A stretch of 64,000 bases of DNA from assembly GCA_937896235.1 (NCBI GenBank), contig CALBMX010000027.1, forward strand, positions 1 through 64,000, read 5' to 3'. This DNA comes from an uncultured bacterium (GTDB lineage: Bacteria > Planctomycetota > UBA1135 > GCA-002686595). A model generated the notes under the pieces. It made no database searches. It was not told where the DNA came from and saw nothing but the letters and a program-made list of their open reading frames with translations. A program made the position numbers and the translations under genes. Positions 1 to 8,810 of the stretch are shown here, piece by piece. Position 1 is the stretch's first letter. Each line of letters begins with the position of its first letter.

Positions 1-48
1 GAAGAGGTCGCCGTGGCCGAAGAGGTCGCCGTGGCCGAAGAGGTCGCT
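1..48 (+). repeat. 18-bp in-frame tandem repeat encoding EEVAVA
   Basis: Two exact copies of an 18-base unit (1-18 and 19-36) are followed by a third copy that diverges after 11 bases. Further copies may lie upstream of the window. The unit is a multiple of three, so copy number changes would lengthen or shorten the acidic linker without a frameshift. Confidence 0.85.
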
Positions 49-1134
49 ACTCCTTCCAGTATCACCGCCCAGGTTAGTGGTGAGACTTTTGGCGCTGAGC
101 CCGTTGATTTACGTGTCGAAGTCGTAGAAGAGGTCGAAGAGCAAATGGCGGAGTTTGCAGTGACCTGGCCAGGAGCCGAGCCTGCTGATCTCGAGTTGGC
201 CTCGGTCGAAAGTCCGCCGGCGGAGCTGGAAGAGGAGCACGCTTTGGACTCGATCGGAGAGCCATCGGAAGAGCCTCTCTTGGCGGCTGCTGAGGGCACC
301 GCGGAGCTTGCGGAGGAGTGGTCCCTTGAAGATGATCTAGAAGCGCTCTCACTCGAGCAGCAACCCGTCAGTTTCGTCGACATGGCCGCTACCTTGTTCG
401 AGCCGACTCCGGAGCCTGTTTTTGAACCGGTCCTCGACCCGGCACTTACTCCAATCGCGCGTTCGATGGGATTTTTACAGGATGCGCCTGCACGAGCACG
501 TGTTCTCGCAGGTCCATTATTCGCGTTAGATCCTAGCGGCTTGTTGGGTGCGCTCGTTTTGGTTGCACCTCGCGCGACGGAGGGCACGCTGCAGATCGTC
601 CAAGCGGAGCCGCGCGATCCGAACCTTCCAGCGGGCAACCGGTTACCCCAAGTGGGAACTCCTCTCGATGAAGACACCGCCAAGCTACTTGCAGAAGAGC
701 CAGGCTTAGGTTGGATCTGGTGGGGGGTTGAAGTCCCAACCCTGCACGTCTCCGAAGATGTTGAGATTCAGACACCCTCGGTTGGCAAGGTTCGCATCGT
801 GCTTGACTCTGGGGATTATGTCGAAGGCATCTTGCACGCTGTCGGAAACAGTCTGTACTGGATCGATGGTGACCTCGGCCGCTACTCGGTCGACAGTAAG
901 TTGGTCTCGCATGTCGAGAGACTTCCCAAGCCAGGTCTTGGCATTGAGGTTGAAGGACTACAGGCCGGAGATTTGGTGCGCGTCAAGTTGCGCTCCGGAT
1001 TTGTTGAAGGCCGCCTGATCTCCGCAAAAGGCGGCAAGATTCTTGTGGAATCAACAGACGGTGTTCGAATGACTCTCGACGGAAAGGACGTGAAGCGCCT
1101 TGGAGATTCCAGCACTCGGGTTGTATTGCCCTAG
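1..1134 (+). CDS. Acidic protein with two C-terminal SH3/Sm-like modules (5' partial)
   Basis: The reading frame is open from the first base, so the start probably lies upstream. A GTG at 13 is possible but sits inside a repeat. The first 150 or so residues are very rich in Glu, Ala, Val and Pro and begin with a repeated EEVAVA unit, which suggests a disordered linker. The last 120 residues hold two similar modules of about 45 residues, at roughly 255-305 and 315-365. Each has a pattern like V-R-(I/V)-x-L-x-S-G-x-x-(V/E)-E-G-x-L followed by a short strand pair, which resembles SH3-like or Sm-like barrels. I do not recognise the family. A hairpin terminator follows the stop. Function is unknown; a scaffolding or ligand-binding role is only a guess. 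Confidence 0.7.
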   Translation, partial: EEVAVAEEVAVAEEVATPSSITAQVSGETFGAEPVDLRVEVVEEVEEQMAEFAVTWPGAEPADLELASVESPPAELEEEHALDSIGEPSEEPLLAAAEGTAELAEEWSLEDDLEALSLEQQPVSFVDMAATLFEPTPEPVFEPVLDPALTPIARSMGFLQDAPARARVLAGPLFALDPSGLLGALVLVAPRATEGTLQIVQAEPRDPNLPAGNRLPQVGTPLDEDTAKLLAEEPGLGWIWWGVEVPTLHVSEDVEIQTPSVGKVRIVLDSGDYVEGILHAVGNSLYWIDGDLGRYSVDSKLVSHVERLPKPGLGIEVEGLQAGDLVRVKLRSGFVEGRLISAKGGKILVESTDGVRMTLDGKDVKRLGDSSTRVVLP

Positions 1135-1159
1135 GCCCGCCAACCCCGATCTAGACCGC

Positions 1160-1198
1160 AGAGTCGCAAGACCCCTGACATGGGGGCCTTGCGACTCT
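1160..1198 (+). terminator. Hairpin terminator after the first gene
   Basis: AGAGTCGCAAG at 1160-1170 pairs perfectly with CTTGCGACTCT at 1188-1198, and inner CCCC/GGGG runs extend the stem. It lies 26 bases after the stop. There is no long T run, so it may be a weak intrinsic terminator or an mRNA end-stabilising structure. Confidence 0.6.
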
Positions 1199-1328
1199 TG
1201 CATAGGAGCCCCGTTGTAAACCACGAGAGTACGAGTCCCATAAACTAGACCCAATTCTCGGTCTTTTGAGGCTGCTAGAGGCCGTTCGCCTGTTTCTTTT
1301 GGCAACAGAACCGAACTTGGGCACTACT

Positions 1329-2993
1329 ATGATCATCATGATTAGCCTCCGTAAACTTCCCCTTCTGCTTTTAGCCCTCGCCGCTATTTTTGTAGCGCGT
1401 CTTGGCCCCGCTTCTCAGGCTTCGAGCTTTGAGCCGTCCTTCGCGACGAAGCTGACGGGGGGGGACGACGAGATCATTAAGGAGTTCAAAAAGTACTTCA
1501 AGAAGTACAAGGACACTCCGACGCGAGTCGAGGCGGTTCTGGCTCTGGAGGGCGAGGAAAATCCCGCTGTGGTGAAGGCGCTGGTACCGGTGCTGCGCGA
1601 TGAAGTCTCCGACGTTCGCAATGCTGCGATCCGCGTATTGGGTGGGTTCAAAACCTCGCGCCCGATCAAGGCGATGATGCTTCATTTTGAGGAAACGAAC
1701 GACGACATGGAGCGCCTCGGTATTCTTGGGGCAGTCGCGGTCGGGGGCTATTCGCTATCTCCTGAGAATTTCTATCAGGCGCTGTCTGACAAGAACTGGG
1801 AAGTTCGGCGCATAGGGATCAAGGCACTTGTCGCAGCCGCGAAAAGCGCACCGGAGAACCGAGTTGTTCTCGTCGATCCCGACGAGAAGCCTAAGCGAAG
1901 GCCACGAGATTGGCCCGCCTCTCCAGAAGCTGCCGTAGCCCCTCTTTGCACAGACAAGGAGGTGGCCGTGCGTTGTGCGGCGATTGAAGGGTTGGCGGAT
2001 ATGAATTCGGAACTGGCAGTGCTGCCATCGATCGCAGCGCTAGAGGATCCAGTCTGGCAAGTTCGGGTCAGTGCAATCGATGCGCTTAAGCGCGTTCGGC
2101 GTCAAGAGTCGATCGGTCCGCTTGTCGCACGCATGCAGATTGAGGAAGGCCGCCTGATCACCGATATCGGCGTCGCCCTGGCTGAACTTACTGGACGAAA
2201 CTACGGCCAGCGCAAAGAGGGCTGGAAGAGCTTTTGGGACACCTTCTCAGCTCGATTCTCAATGCCTACAGACCAGGCCATTGCCGACTTGAAGGCGGCT
2301 AAGAAGCTTTCCGCAGAATCGTATACTCCCGCAGGATCCGTGAACTATCACGGGATTTCAACACCCAGCCGTTCGATCTTGTTTGTTATCGATGTCTCGG
2401 GCTCGATGGAAAATCTCGTCATTGAGAAAGAGCGGTTTGAGGATGGGGACTACCCCTCGTTTTCACGCATCGATATCGTGAAGACGGAATTGGCGCGGAC
2501 TATCGAAGGGCTGGAGCCCTATGTGACCTTCAATATTTTGTCGTTTGCGACGGAGACGGACCCATGGAAGAGCGGACTGGTAAAGGCCAACGTGCTCAAC
2601 AAGTCCAGCGCGATGGATTGGACAATGAATCTAGTCGCCCTTGGTGGCGCCTCTAACGCCGATGTTGCGGGTGCAGGTCTGATCGGTGCCGCGGGTTTAT
2701 CCGCAGGGAAAACCAATACGTATGGTGCCTTGATGTGGGCCCTCGGCGCTGCCGGCGGCGGCCTGAGGGATAAGGAGTATGAGGTCGCGGTCGATACGAT
2801 CTTCTTTCTCTCCGATGGCCGCCCTTCCACGGGTGAGTTTGTCGACACGGAAGACATCCTGCGCGAAGTCCTGAAGGCCAACGAGCTGCGCAAAGTGGTT
2901 CTACACACCATCGCCATTGGCGAGTTCCAGAAAGGTTTTATGCGCCAAATGGCCGAAAAGAGTGGGGGCGTGTTCGTCGACCTCGGTCGATAA
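1329..2993 (+). CDS. Exported HEAT-repeat protein with C-terminal von Willebrand factor A domain
   Basis: 554 residues from the ATG at 1329; the frame is open further upstream, but this start begins a good signal peptide (short polar start, then a Leu/Ala-rich stretch, cleavage near Ala-x-Ala around residue 30). Residues 40-240 contain HEAT-like helical repeats, with recurring A-V-x-A-L and R-x-A-A-I-x-x-L patterns. A VWA domain follows from about residue 345. It has a complete metal site: DVSGS at about 355-359, a downstream Thr near 455 in SGKTNTYGALMWAL, and Asp in FLSDGRPS near 490. The metal-dependent adhesion site should therefore bind divalent cation and a protein ligand. Such HEAT-VWA proteins are common in planctomycetes, but partners are unknown. 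Placed on the cell surface or in the periplasm by inference. Confidence 0.85.
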   Translation: MIIMISLRKLPLLLLALAAIFVARLGPASQASSFEPSFATKLTGGDDEIIKEFKKYFKKYKDTPTRVEAVLALEGEENPAVVKALVPVLRDEVSDVRNAAIRVLGGFKTSRPIKAMMLHFEETNDDMERLGILGAVAVGGYSLSPENFYQALSDKNWEVRRIGIKALVAAAKSAPENRVVLVDPDEKPKRRPRDWPASPEAAVAPLCTDKEVAVRCAAIEGLADMNSELAVLPSIAALEDPVWQVRVSAIDALKRVRRQESIGPLVARMQIEEGRLITDIGVALAELTGRNYGQRKEGWKSFWDTFSARFSMPTDQAIADLKAAKKLSAESYTPAGSVNYHGISTPSRSILFVIDVSGSMENLVIEKERFEDGDYPSFSRIDIVKTELARTIEGLEPYVTFNILSFATETDPWKSGLVKANVLNKSSAMDWTMNLVALGGASNADVAGAGLIGAAGLSAGKTNTYGALMWALGAAGGGLRDKEYEVAVDTIFFLSDGRPSTGEFVDTEDILREVLKANELRKVVLHTIAIGEFQKGFMRQMAEKSGGVFVDLGR

Positions 2994-3081
2994 CCTTCTT
3001 TATCTCCGGGCTTTTCGGGATCCCAGGGCTCCGGCACTTGACGGCGGTGGATTGGCCGACTACCCTCTCGGGCCTGATAGT

Positions 3082-3158
3082 CGGGGTGTGGCTCAGCTTG
3101 GTAGAGCGCTGCGTTCGGGACGCAGAGGTCGAAGGTTCGAATCCTTTCACCCCGACCA
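3082..3158 (+). tRNA. tRNA-Pro (anticodon CGG)
   Basis: A full cloverleaf can be drawn. The acceptor stem is CGGGGTG (3082-3088) with CACCCCG (3148-3154), then discriminator A and an encoded CCA at 3156-3158. The anticodon stem CTGCG/CGCAG encloses loop TTCGGGA, giving anticodon CGG, which reads CCG proline codons. The T arm has GAAGG, loop TTCGAAT and CCTTT. The D arm contains GCTCAGCTTGGTAGAGC. Confidence 0.97.
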
Positions 3159-3482
3159 CTACTATCAAAGCCGGTACGAGTTGATCAGGCGATTCTTGGA
3201 GATCCGTTTCCAAGTGTCAATGCACTCAACTTCCGCTTAGAATCACTTGGCGCCTGATCACTTCAGCGCGCCATTCGTAAGAGCTGACTCGCTGTCGGCA
3301 CCTCCCACGCTTGAGGCGCGGGACGCTGGTTGAATCCAACCTGCAGATCGTTAGCCGCGCCTTGCGCCGCTCACGATCACCCATTCCGGCTTTTTCGGCC
3401 AGCTGCCGAACGCTGTTTTCCTTTGTTCTCTCGGGCCAGCCGCCTGGGGAGCGTAGTTCGAGCCCATTTTGTGAGGTGCTCT
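3159..3482 (+). promoter_or_regulatory. Structured leader between tRNA-Pro and rho, with mutually exclusive stems
   Basis: No credible gene lies in these 324 bases. TGATCAGGCG (3182-3191) pairs perfectly with CGCCTGATCA (3251-3260). Inside it, TCCAAG (3209-3214) can pair either with CTTGGA (3195-3200) or, as CCAAGTG (3210-3216), with CACTTGG (3244-3250), which abuts the outer stem. Two alternative folds are thus possible, as in an attenuator. rho genes of other bacteria are autoregulated in their leaders, so a role in rho control is plausible but is inference only. The remainder (3261-3482) shows nothing beyond the rho ribosome binding site GAGG at 3473. Confidence 0.4.
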
Positions 3483-5009
3483 GTGACTGAACGTCCTTCT
3501 GACGTCGATTCGGCTCCCTTTGGAGCCATGGAACGGCATGATTCTTCTTCTCCTAAGCCAACAAAATCTTCCGGCACTCCGGCTAGTGGTGAAGGCGACA
3601 GCCGCAAGAAGGACTGGCGCAAGGAGCGCCGTGGGAAACCCTCTTCGGAAAAGGGTGGGGAGGGTCAAAAGAGGCGCCGCACACGGACTCGTAAGCCACA
3701 AGTCGAGAGCGCTGACAAAGTCGACAAGGTCGTCAAAGCCGACTCGGATAAGCCGAGCGAGAAGCACACCGCTGCACGACGCACGAAGAGGCCGGCTCGA
3801 AGTGAGCGACCTGCCGATGGCAAGAGGGAGGAGGAAACAAAGGTCGCCAAGGGCAAAGAGCGTGCAAGGGAAAGCTCCAAGGCGGCACCATTAGGCACGA
3901 CGGAAGGCTTGATCCTTATTGATAAGGCACACCATGGATCGCTACGAGCTACGAATGTGGGGTGGCTAAAGACTAGCCATGATGTGCATGTCTCGCCCCG
4001 GCTCGTCCAAAAGTACAAACTCTCGGAAGGGTCGATCATCACGGGTCCCTACGCGCGCTCGCAGGGTGCTCACAAGTTTGACTTGACCGACGTGGAAACC
4101 ATCGATGGCTTTCCAGCTGGGAAAGCCCCCAAGGTGCGCCCGTTCAAGCAGTGCGTAAGCATCACGCCGGACTTCCATTACAATGTGGGGGATCTCTCTG
4201 GAGACCTCTCCCTGCGTGTGATCGACTTGTTGTGCCCCGTGGGGCGTGGAACTCGGGGGTTGCTTGTCGCGCCTCCGCGCTCGGGTAAGACTATGATTTT
4301 GCAGTCCTTCGCCAAAGCGGTCGAGGAGCATTTTCCAGATGTCAAGTTGATGGTCTTGCTCGTGGACGAGCGTCCAGAAGAGGCGACAGACTGGAAGCGT
4401 ACGATCAATCCCGCCTCGGTATTTGTGTCCACCAATGACGAGACTGCTAAGAAGCACACGCAACTTTGCGAGGCTGTCTTTAAACGCGCTATGCGTTTGG
4501 TAGAGCTCGGTGAGGAGGTCATCCTGCTGGTGGACTCGATCACGCGAATGGGACGCGCCTACAACAACGTGAATGGCAATAGTGGCAAGACGATGTCGGG
4601 CGGTATCGACAGCAAGGCACTTGAAGTTCCTAAGCAATTCTTTGGCATGGCTCGCAATACGGAGTCGTCAGGGAGCTTGACGATCCTTGCTACAGCTTTG
4701 ATCGAGACGGGCAGCGTGATGGACAAGGTCATCTTTGAAGAGTTCAAGGGAACCGGAAATATGGAGCTTGTGCTCTCCCGGAAACTCGCCGACCGCAGGA
4801 TCTTTCCGGCGATCGATATCGAGCGCTCGGGCACTCGTAAAGAGGAGCGTCTGTTCTCTAGCGCCAAACTGCGCCAGATGCATACCTTGCGCCGCGTTCT
4901 GACAAGCATGCACTTTGCAGAAGCCATGGAGCTCCTTGTTACAAAGTTGGATGATGCGGCTACAAACACGGCCTTCCTGAAGCGCTTCGAGGTCGCCTCG
5001 GACGCGTAG
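3483..5009 (+). CDS. rho: Transcription termination factor Rho
   Basis: 508 residues. This is the hexameric RNA-dependent ATPase that pulls on nascent RNA to end transcription. The GTG at 3483 is chosen because GAGG lies six bases before it; the frame runs further upstream, and an ATG at 3528 is an alternative with poor spacing. Residues 1 to about 135 form a Lys/Arg/Glu-rich, probably disordered extension of the kind seen in Rho of several phyla. The RNA-binding cold-shock-like domain follows at about 140-225. Walker A, APPRSGKT, lies near 266-273 and Walker B, VILLVDS, near 345. The C-terminal catalytic core is well conserved (for example RKLADRRIFPAIDIERSGTR). Confidence 0.97.
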   Translation: MTERPSDVDSAPFGAMERHDSSSPKPTKSSGTPASGEGDSRKKDWRKERRGKPSSEKGGEGQKRRRTRTRKPQVESADKVDKVVKADSDKPSEKHTAARRTKRPARSERPADGKREEETKVAKGKERARESSKAAPLGTTEGLILIDKAHHGSLRATNVGWLKTSHDVHVSPRLVQKYKLSEGSIITGPYARSQGAHKFDLTDVETIDGFPAGKAPKVRPFKQCVSITPDFHYNVGDLSGDLSLRVIDLLCPVGRGTRGLLVAPPRSGKTMILQSFAKAVEEHFPDVKLMVLLVDERPEEATDWKRTINPASVFVSTNDETAKKHTQLCEAVFKRAMRLVELGEEVILLVDSITRMGRAYNNVNGNSGKTMSGGIDSKALEVPKQFFGMARNTESSGSLTILATALIETGSVMDKVIFEEFKGTGNMELVLSRKLADRRIFPAIDIERSGTRKEERLFSSAKLRQMHTLRRVLTSMHFAEAMELLVTKLDDAATNTAFLKRFEVASDA

Positions 5010-5075
5010 TCTCTGCGGCCTTATCGCTGAGTTTGTTATTCGCATTTGGGATCCCTGCGGCGCAACGTCGAGTAC

Positions 5076-6194
5076 ATGCCTATGAATATGATTCACGTCC
5101 AAGGACTTGAGAAAAGCTACGGGAACTTGGAGGCCCTCAAGGGTGTCTCTTTTGATGTAGAGCGAGGCGAGATCGTCGGCTTTCTGGGCCCGAATGGCGC
5201 AGGGAAATCGACGACGATGAAGATCTTGACGGGCTATTTAGTGCCCGATAGTGGGTCTTGTCGAGTTGCTGGGATCGAGGTGACTCCCGGAGATCCAAGC
5301 AGCCGGCGAAGTGTTGGTTACCTGCCAGAGTCGACGCCTCTCTATCGTGGCATGCGTGTGGATCGCTACTTGGATTTTGTAGCTGGGATTCACGGGCAAG
5401 ATCGCGCTGAGCGAAGAGCTTCTGTTGGGCGTGTCATCGAAGCTTGTCGGCTTGGTCGTCACGCAGGACGACGCATTGGCTGGCTCTCTAAGGGATTCCG
5501 CCAGCGCGTAGGGTTGGCCCAAGCGCTGCTGGGGAACCCAGATGTACTAATCTTGGACGAGCCGACGAGTGGCCTTGACCCGAGGGAGGTCGTTCGGATG
5601 CGCGACTTGATTCTAGAGTTGGGCAAGGAGAAGACGGTCTTGCTCTCAACGCATATCCTGTCGGAAGTTGAGGCGACCTGTAGTCGGGTGATCGTGATTG
5701 CCGGCGGACAGCTTGTGGCCGATGCAACGCCCTTCGAGATCGCGCGCTCTCGCGCGGCAGAGCTAACCGTAGTCTTGCGGGTTCCGAGCGATCAAATCCA
5801 AGGTTTTGACGCAGCTGCGATTGGTCGCGACTTCGCTCATGTTCCAGGTGTTGCACGCTTGGTCTCCGCCGAAGATTGTGGAGGCGGAACCGCACGGCTT
5901 GTACTGGACGTGAACCGGGCTCCCGGGTCGGTTGCGACAAGTGGCGAGCCCGTGGCCGAGATGGTTGCAGACGCGCTCGCCAAGCGCGGCTGGAAGTTGT
6001 CAGAGCTGACTTGGCAGGGCGACGATTTTGAAGCAGCCTTCTTGGAGATCACCGATCCCGAGCGCATCGCACTTGTGGGGCCCTTGGTTCGCGAGCAGCC
6101 CTTTCTCGCAGAGGAGCTTGAAGAGCTGACAGAGCCAATCCTGAGCACGAGGACACCCCGTAGCGGGGACGCGCCGACAGGAGGCAACAAATGA
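5076..6194 (+). CDS. Gld-type ABC transporter ATP-binding protein
   Basis: 372 residues from the ATG at 5076; ATGs at 5082 and 5088 are equally possible because no clear Shine-Dalgarno site is present. The N-terminal 220 residues are an ABC ATPase with Walker A GPNGAGKST near residue 37, signature LSKGFRQRVGLAQ near 137 and Walker B LILDEPTSGLDP near 158. The rest is a degenerate accessory domain of the kind seen in GldA/CcmA-like proteins. It heads a four-gene operon with a permease (ATGA overlap), a large exported-domain protein and a DUF4340-type protein. The set matches the GldA-GldF-GldG arrangement first named in gliding Bacteroidetes but widespread in non-gliders. Its substrate is unknown. 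Confidence 0.93.
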   Translation: MPMNMIHVQGLEKSYGNLEALKGVSFDVERGEIVGFLGPNGAGKSTTMKILTGYLVPDSGSCRVAGIEVTPGDPSSRRSVGYLPESTPLYRGMRVDRYLDFVAGIHGQDRAERRASVGRVIEACRLGRHAGRRIGWLSKGFRQRVGLAQALLGNPDVLILDEPTSGLDPREVVRMRDLILELGKEKTVLLSTHILSEVEATCSRVIVIAGGQLVADATPFEIARSRAAELTVVLRVPSDQIQGFDAAAIGRDFAHVPGVARLVSAEDCGGGTARLVLDVNRAPGSVATSGEPVAEMVADALAKRGWKLSELTWQGDDFEAAFLEITDPERIALVGPLVREQPFLAEELEELTEPILSTRTPRSGDAPTGGNK

Positions 6195-6952
6195 GCACGG
6201 AATGGGGAACGATGCTTTGGGTCTTTCGGCGGGAGCTCGGAGCGCGCTTTGACTCGCTGTCCGCATTGACGGTCACCATAGTTTTTGCGCTTGTTGCGCA
6301 TGGCCTTTACTACTTTTTGGGCCACCCCGTGGGCGACCTACAGCTCCCCAGTTTGTGGGCCGGACAGGTCGCCTCCCTCCAGGTGGTTTTCGCTTGGCTG
6401 CCCCTACTTTTTGTGGGCTTGATTCCGGCGCTGACGATGGGGGCATGGGCTGAAGAGCGCGCCTCGGGGACTCAGGAGCTGCTCTTCACTTGGCCGGTTT
6501 CGGGCCGTGCGAGTGTGCTGGGTAAGTTCTTCGCCGTTTGGTTTTTCCTCGGGCTCGTCTTGGCCGTCGCCATCTTGCCGTTGGCGGTGATGGTCGCTGG
6601 CTTGGGTGACTTGGATTGGGGCGCTGTCTTTGGAGGATTGGCGGGAGCTTTCTTGCTAGCGGGTGCCTGCATCTCCATCTCGCTCTTCTTGTCGTCTCTC
6701 TTTACCGAACAGCTCTCGGCGTTCTTGTCATCAGCGCTACTGTTGGGGTTGTTGTGGAGTGCGGGACTTCTGATTCACGTGATGCCGCCGAGTCTCGCCG
6801 ACGCCGTATTTTATGCGTCTCCTTATTCTCACTTCTTCGATAGCGCTGCGCGTGGTGTGTTTGATCTGCGCGACTTGATCTACCACGTATCGCTAATGGT
6901 CGCGGGTTTGTGGTGTAACACCTTGGTTGTGGAAGGGAGGCGTTGGGCATGA
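6191..6952 (+). CDS. ABC transporter permease, GldF-like
   Basis: 253 residues, starting inside the stop of the ATPase gene (ATGA). Six hydrophobic segments are visible, beginning with residues 15-40 and ending near 230-245. This fits the ABC-2 permease fold with conserved EERASGTQELLFTWPVS after the second helix, a hallmark of this permease group. It should form the membrane channel powered by the upstream ATPase. The next gene overlaps its stop by four bases, so the products are probably translationally coupled. Confidence 0.9.
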   Translation: MSTEWGTMLWVFRRELGARFDSLSALTVTIVFALVAHGLYYFLGHPVGDLQLPSLWAGQVASLQVVFAWLPLLFVGLIPALTMGAWAEERASGTQELLFTWPVSGRASVLGKFFAVWFFLGLVLAVAILPLAVMVAGLGDLDWGAVFGGLAGAFLLAGACISISLFLSSLFTEQLSAFLSSALLLGLLWSAGLLIHVMPPSLADAVFYASPYSHFFDSAARGVFDLRDLIYHVSLMVAGLWCNTLVVEGRRWA

Positions 6953-8808
6953 GTGCTAAGTCAATGAAGAGGGCGACCCAGCGCTGGAACGCCGCGCTCT
7001 CGATTGCGCTTCTTGTCGTGATTGTCGTCTTCGTAAACGATGCGGCGCGCAAGCACGTCTCCTTCAAGCGAGACCTCTCTGAAGATCAACTCTACGCCGC
7101 CTCTCCAGAGCTGGAGAAGCGGCTCGGCGAGCTCGACGATGTCCTTGTCGTACGCGCGTTTCTAACGGCATCTCCGGAACAGGGAGCGGTGCAGATTGCG
7201 AAGAGCCAGCTGGTTTCACAATTGCGAGATTATGAGGAGGCCTCGAAGGGGCGAATCCGCTTAGATTTTGTCGATCCGAACTCGTCGAGTGAAGCCAAGT
7301 TCGAAGCCGTCCGACTCGGCATCAAGCCGACTCAGATTGCGGGCAATGTCGCGACCGGTGGGCGCGGTCAAGAGGTCTGGTTGGGGATCTCGTTGAAGTA
7401 TCGAGGCGCAGAACGGGCGATCCCCCTTGTCATGCCCCAAACCTTGGAGTACGCCTTTGCATCGGAGCTGTTCCGCTTGATGCGCGGCTACACTCCGAAG
7501 ATTGGCTGGTTTGGTCCCAGTCAGGGGCTAACCCCCAAAGCTGGAGACCCGACTTACGTGCAAGCGAGGCGAGTTCTTCAGCTTGCTGGCGAGCTTGTTG
7601 ATCTTGAGACTCTTAGTACGAGCGAGGGGGTGCCAGACGACATTGATCTTCTCGTTGTTGTGCGGCCGGACTCCCTTCACCCGCGGGCAGCTTTTGCGAT
7701 CGACCAATATCTACAGGGTGGTGGCCGAGCGATTCTCGCATTGGACAACCACCACTACTCTTTGAGCGGGCAAGACCTGCCGGCAGCGCATCGCGTGACT
7801 GGCCTCGAAATGCTACTCGATATTTGGGGAGTCCCCTTGTCAAAGGGGATCCTTTGGGATCGCAACTGCGTAACCGTGACCACTCGAAATCCGGTTGCCG
7901 GCGCCGATGGGACTGTCGGTGATGTCCTTACAAAAACGGACTACACATTTTGGCCAAGCATCGACGCGAATGGACTGGCCAAAGATGTCCCTGTGACTGC
8001 CAGGCTTGGTGGCCTTGTGACCTATTGGACACAGGCGATTCTGGAAAAGACACTTCCCGATGGCGTCCGGCGTATTGACTTGGCGAGGAGCTCCGATGAG
8101 TCATGGATTGTCGATGCGCCTAACACCGTGACGTTTGATCCAAGTTTGGTGCGGAGTCAAGGGATTGAACTCAGCGCCACTGCGGAGCCGAAGTCGTATC
8201 CCATCGTCACGGCTCTGACGGGCAAGTTGCCCTCTCCGTTTGGCTTCGGGAAGTACCCCGGCGCTCCCAAACCCCTAGAGTTTTTTGACGCTGTGATCGG
8301 CGACAAACAGTGGGAGGGTGAAGTTACGGACGAGGCGATTCTTTCGGGAGTGGAGGAGGCGCATGTCGTCGTTATGGGCGATGCCGATTGGCTTAGGGAT
8401 GGTGTCCAGGGTTACTTCTTCACACCGGATAATTACGGAGTCTACAGCGCATCTTTCCTGGGCAGCCTGGTCGATTGGCTGCTACTGGAAGAGGACCTTG
8501 TGGCGCTGCGCTCGCGCAGCCCAATCTCCCGGCCTTTGACCGATTTCCTGAAGGTGGAGCGAGAGGCTCGGGAGCTGGCTGGGTCCGCGGGCACCGTGAA
8601 TTATGACGAAGCCGAAGTGCGTACGAAATCGGAAGACGAAGCGGAGGCTGCCGCCTCGGCTAGTCGGACTTCAGCCATGGCGGCTGCCACGGGGGGGTCT
8701 TTGTTGGCTGCATTCTTATTTGTCGGCCTTCCCGGGTTCCTAAGGACACGCCGGCGATCCGAGTTTGAGGTTCTTGACGAGGCCAATCCCAAGGGAGGAA
8801 AGTCGTAA
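6949..8808 (+). CDS. GldG-like ABC system component with large extracytoplasmic domain
   Basis: 619 residues from the ATG at 6949, which overlaps the preceding stop. A transmembrane helix lies at about 14-33 and another at about 575-598, followed by a short Arg-rich tail. The roughly 540 residues between them would lie outside the cytoplasm. The middle region resembles the ABC-type uncharacterised domain of GldG: after the first helix comes a YAASPELEKRL motif and a thioredoxin-like or GATase-like fold. Its place between a GldF-type permease and a DUF4340-type protein supports this. Whether it binds a substrate or signals to the membrane complex cannot be told from sequence. Confidence 0.85.
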   Translation: MSAKSMKRATQRWNAALSIALLVVIVVFVNDAARKHVSFKRDLSEDQLYAASPELEKRLGELDDVLVVRAFLTASPEQGAVQIAKSQLVSQLRDYEEASKGRIRLDFVDPNSSSEAKFEAVRLGIKPTQIAGNVATGGRGQEVWLGISLKYRGAERAIPLVMPQTLEYAFASELFRLMRGYTPKIGWFGPSQGLTPKAGDPTYVQARRVLQLAGELVDLETLSTSEGVPDDIDLLVVVRPDSLHPRAAFAIDQYLQGGGRAILALDNHHYSLSGQDLPAAHRVTGLEMLLDIWGVPLSKGILWDRNCVTVTTRNPVAGADGTVGDVLTKTDYTFWPSIDANGLAKDVPVTARLGGLVTYWTQAILEKTLPDGVRRIDLARSSDESWIVDAPNTVTFDPSLVRSQGIELSATAEPKSYPIVTALTGKLPSPFGFGKYPGAPKPLEFFDAVIGDKQWEGEVTDEAILSGVEEAHVVVMGDADWLRDGVQGYFFTPDNYGVYSASFLGSLVDWLLLEEDLVALRSRSPISRPLTDFLKVEREARELAGSAGTVNYDEAEVRTKSEDEAEAAASASRTSAMAAATGGSLLAAFLFVGLPGFLRTRRRSEFEVLDEANPKGGKS

Positions 8809-8810
8809 CC

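Noticed and set aside
2917-3240. 107-residue open frame over the tRNA-Pro gene
   Set aside because: It runs across a complete tRNA cloverleaf and the end of the VWA gene; composition is non-coding.
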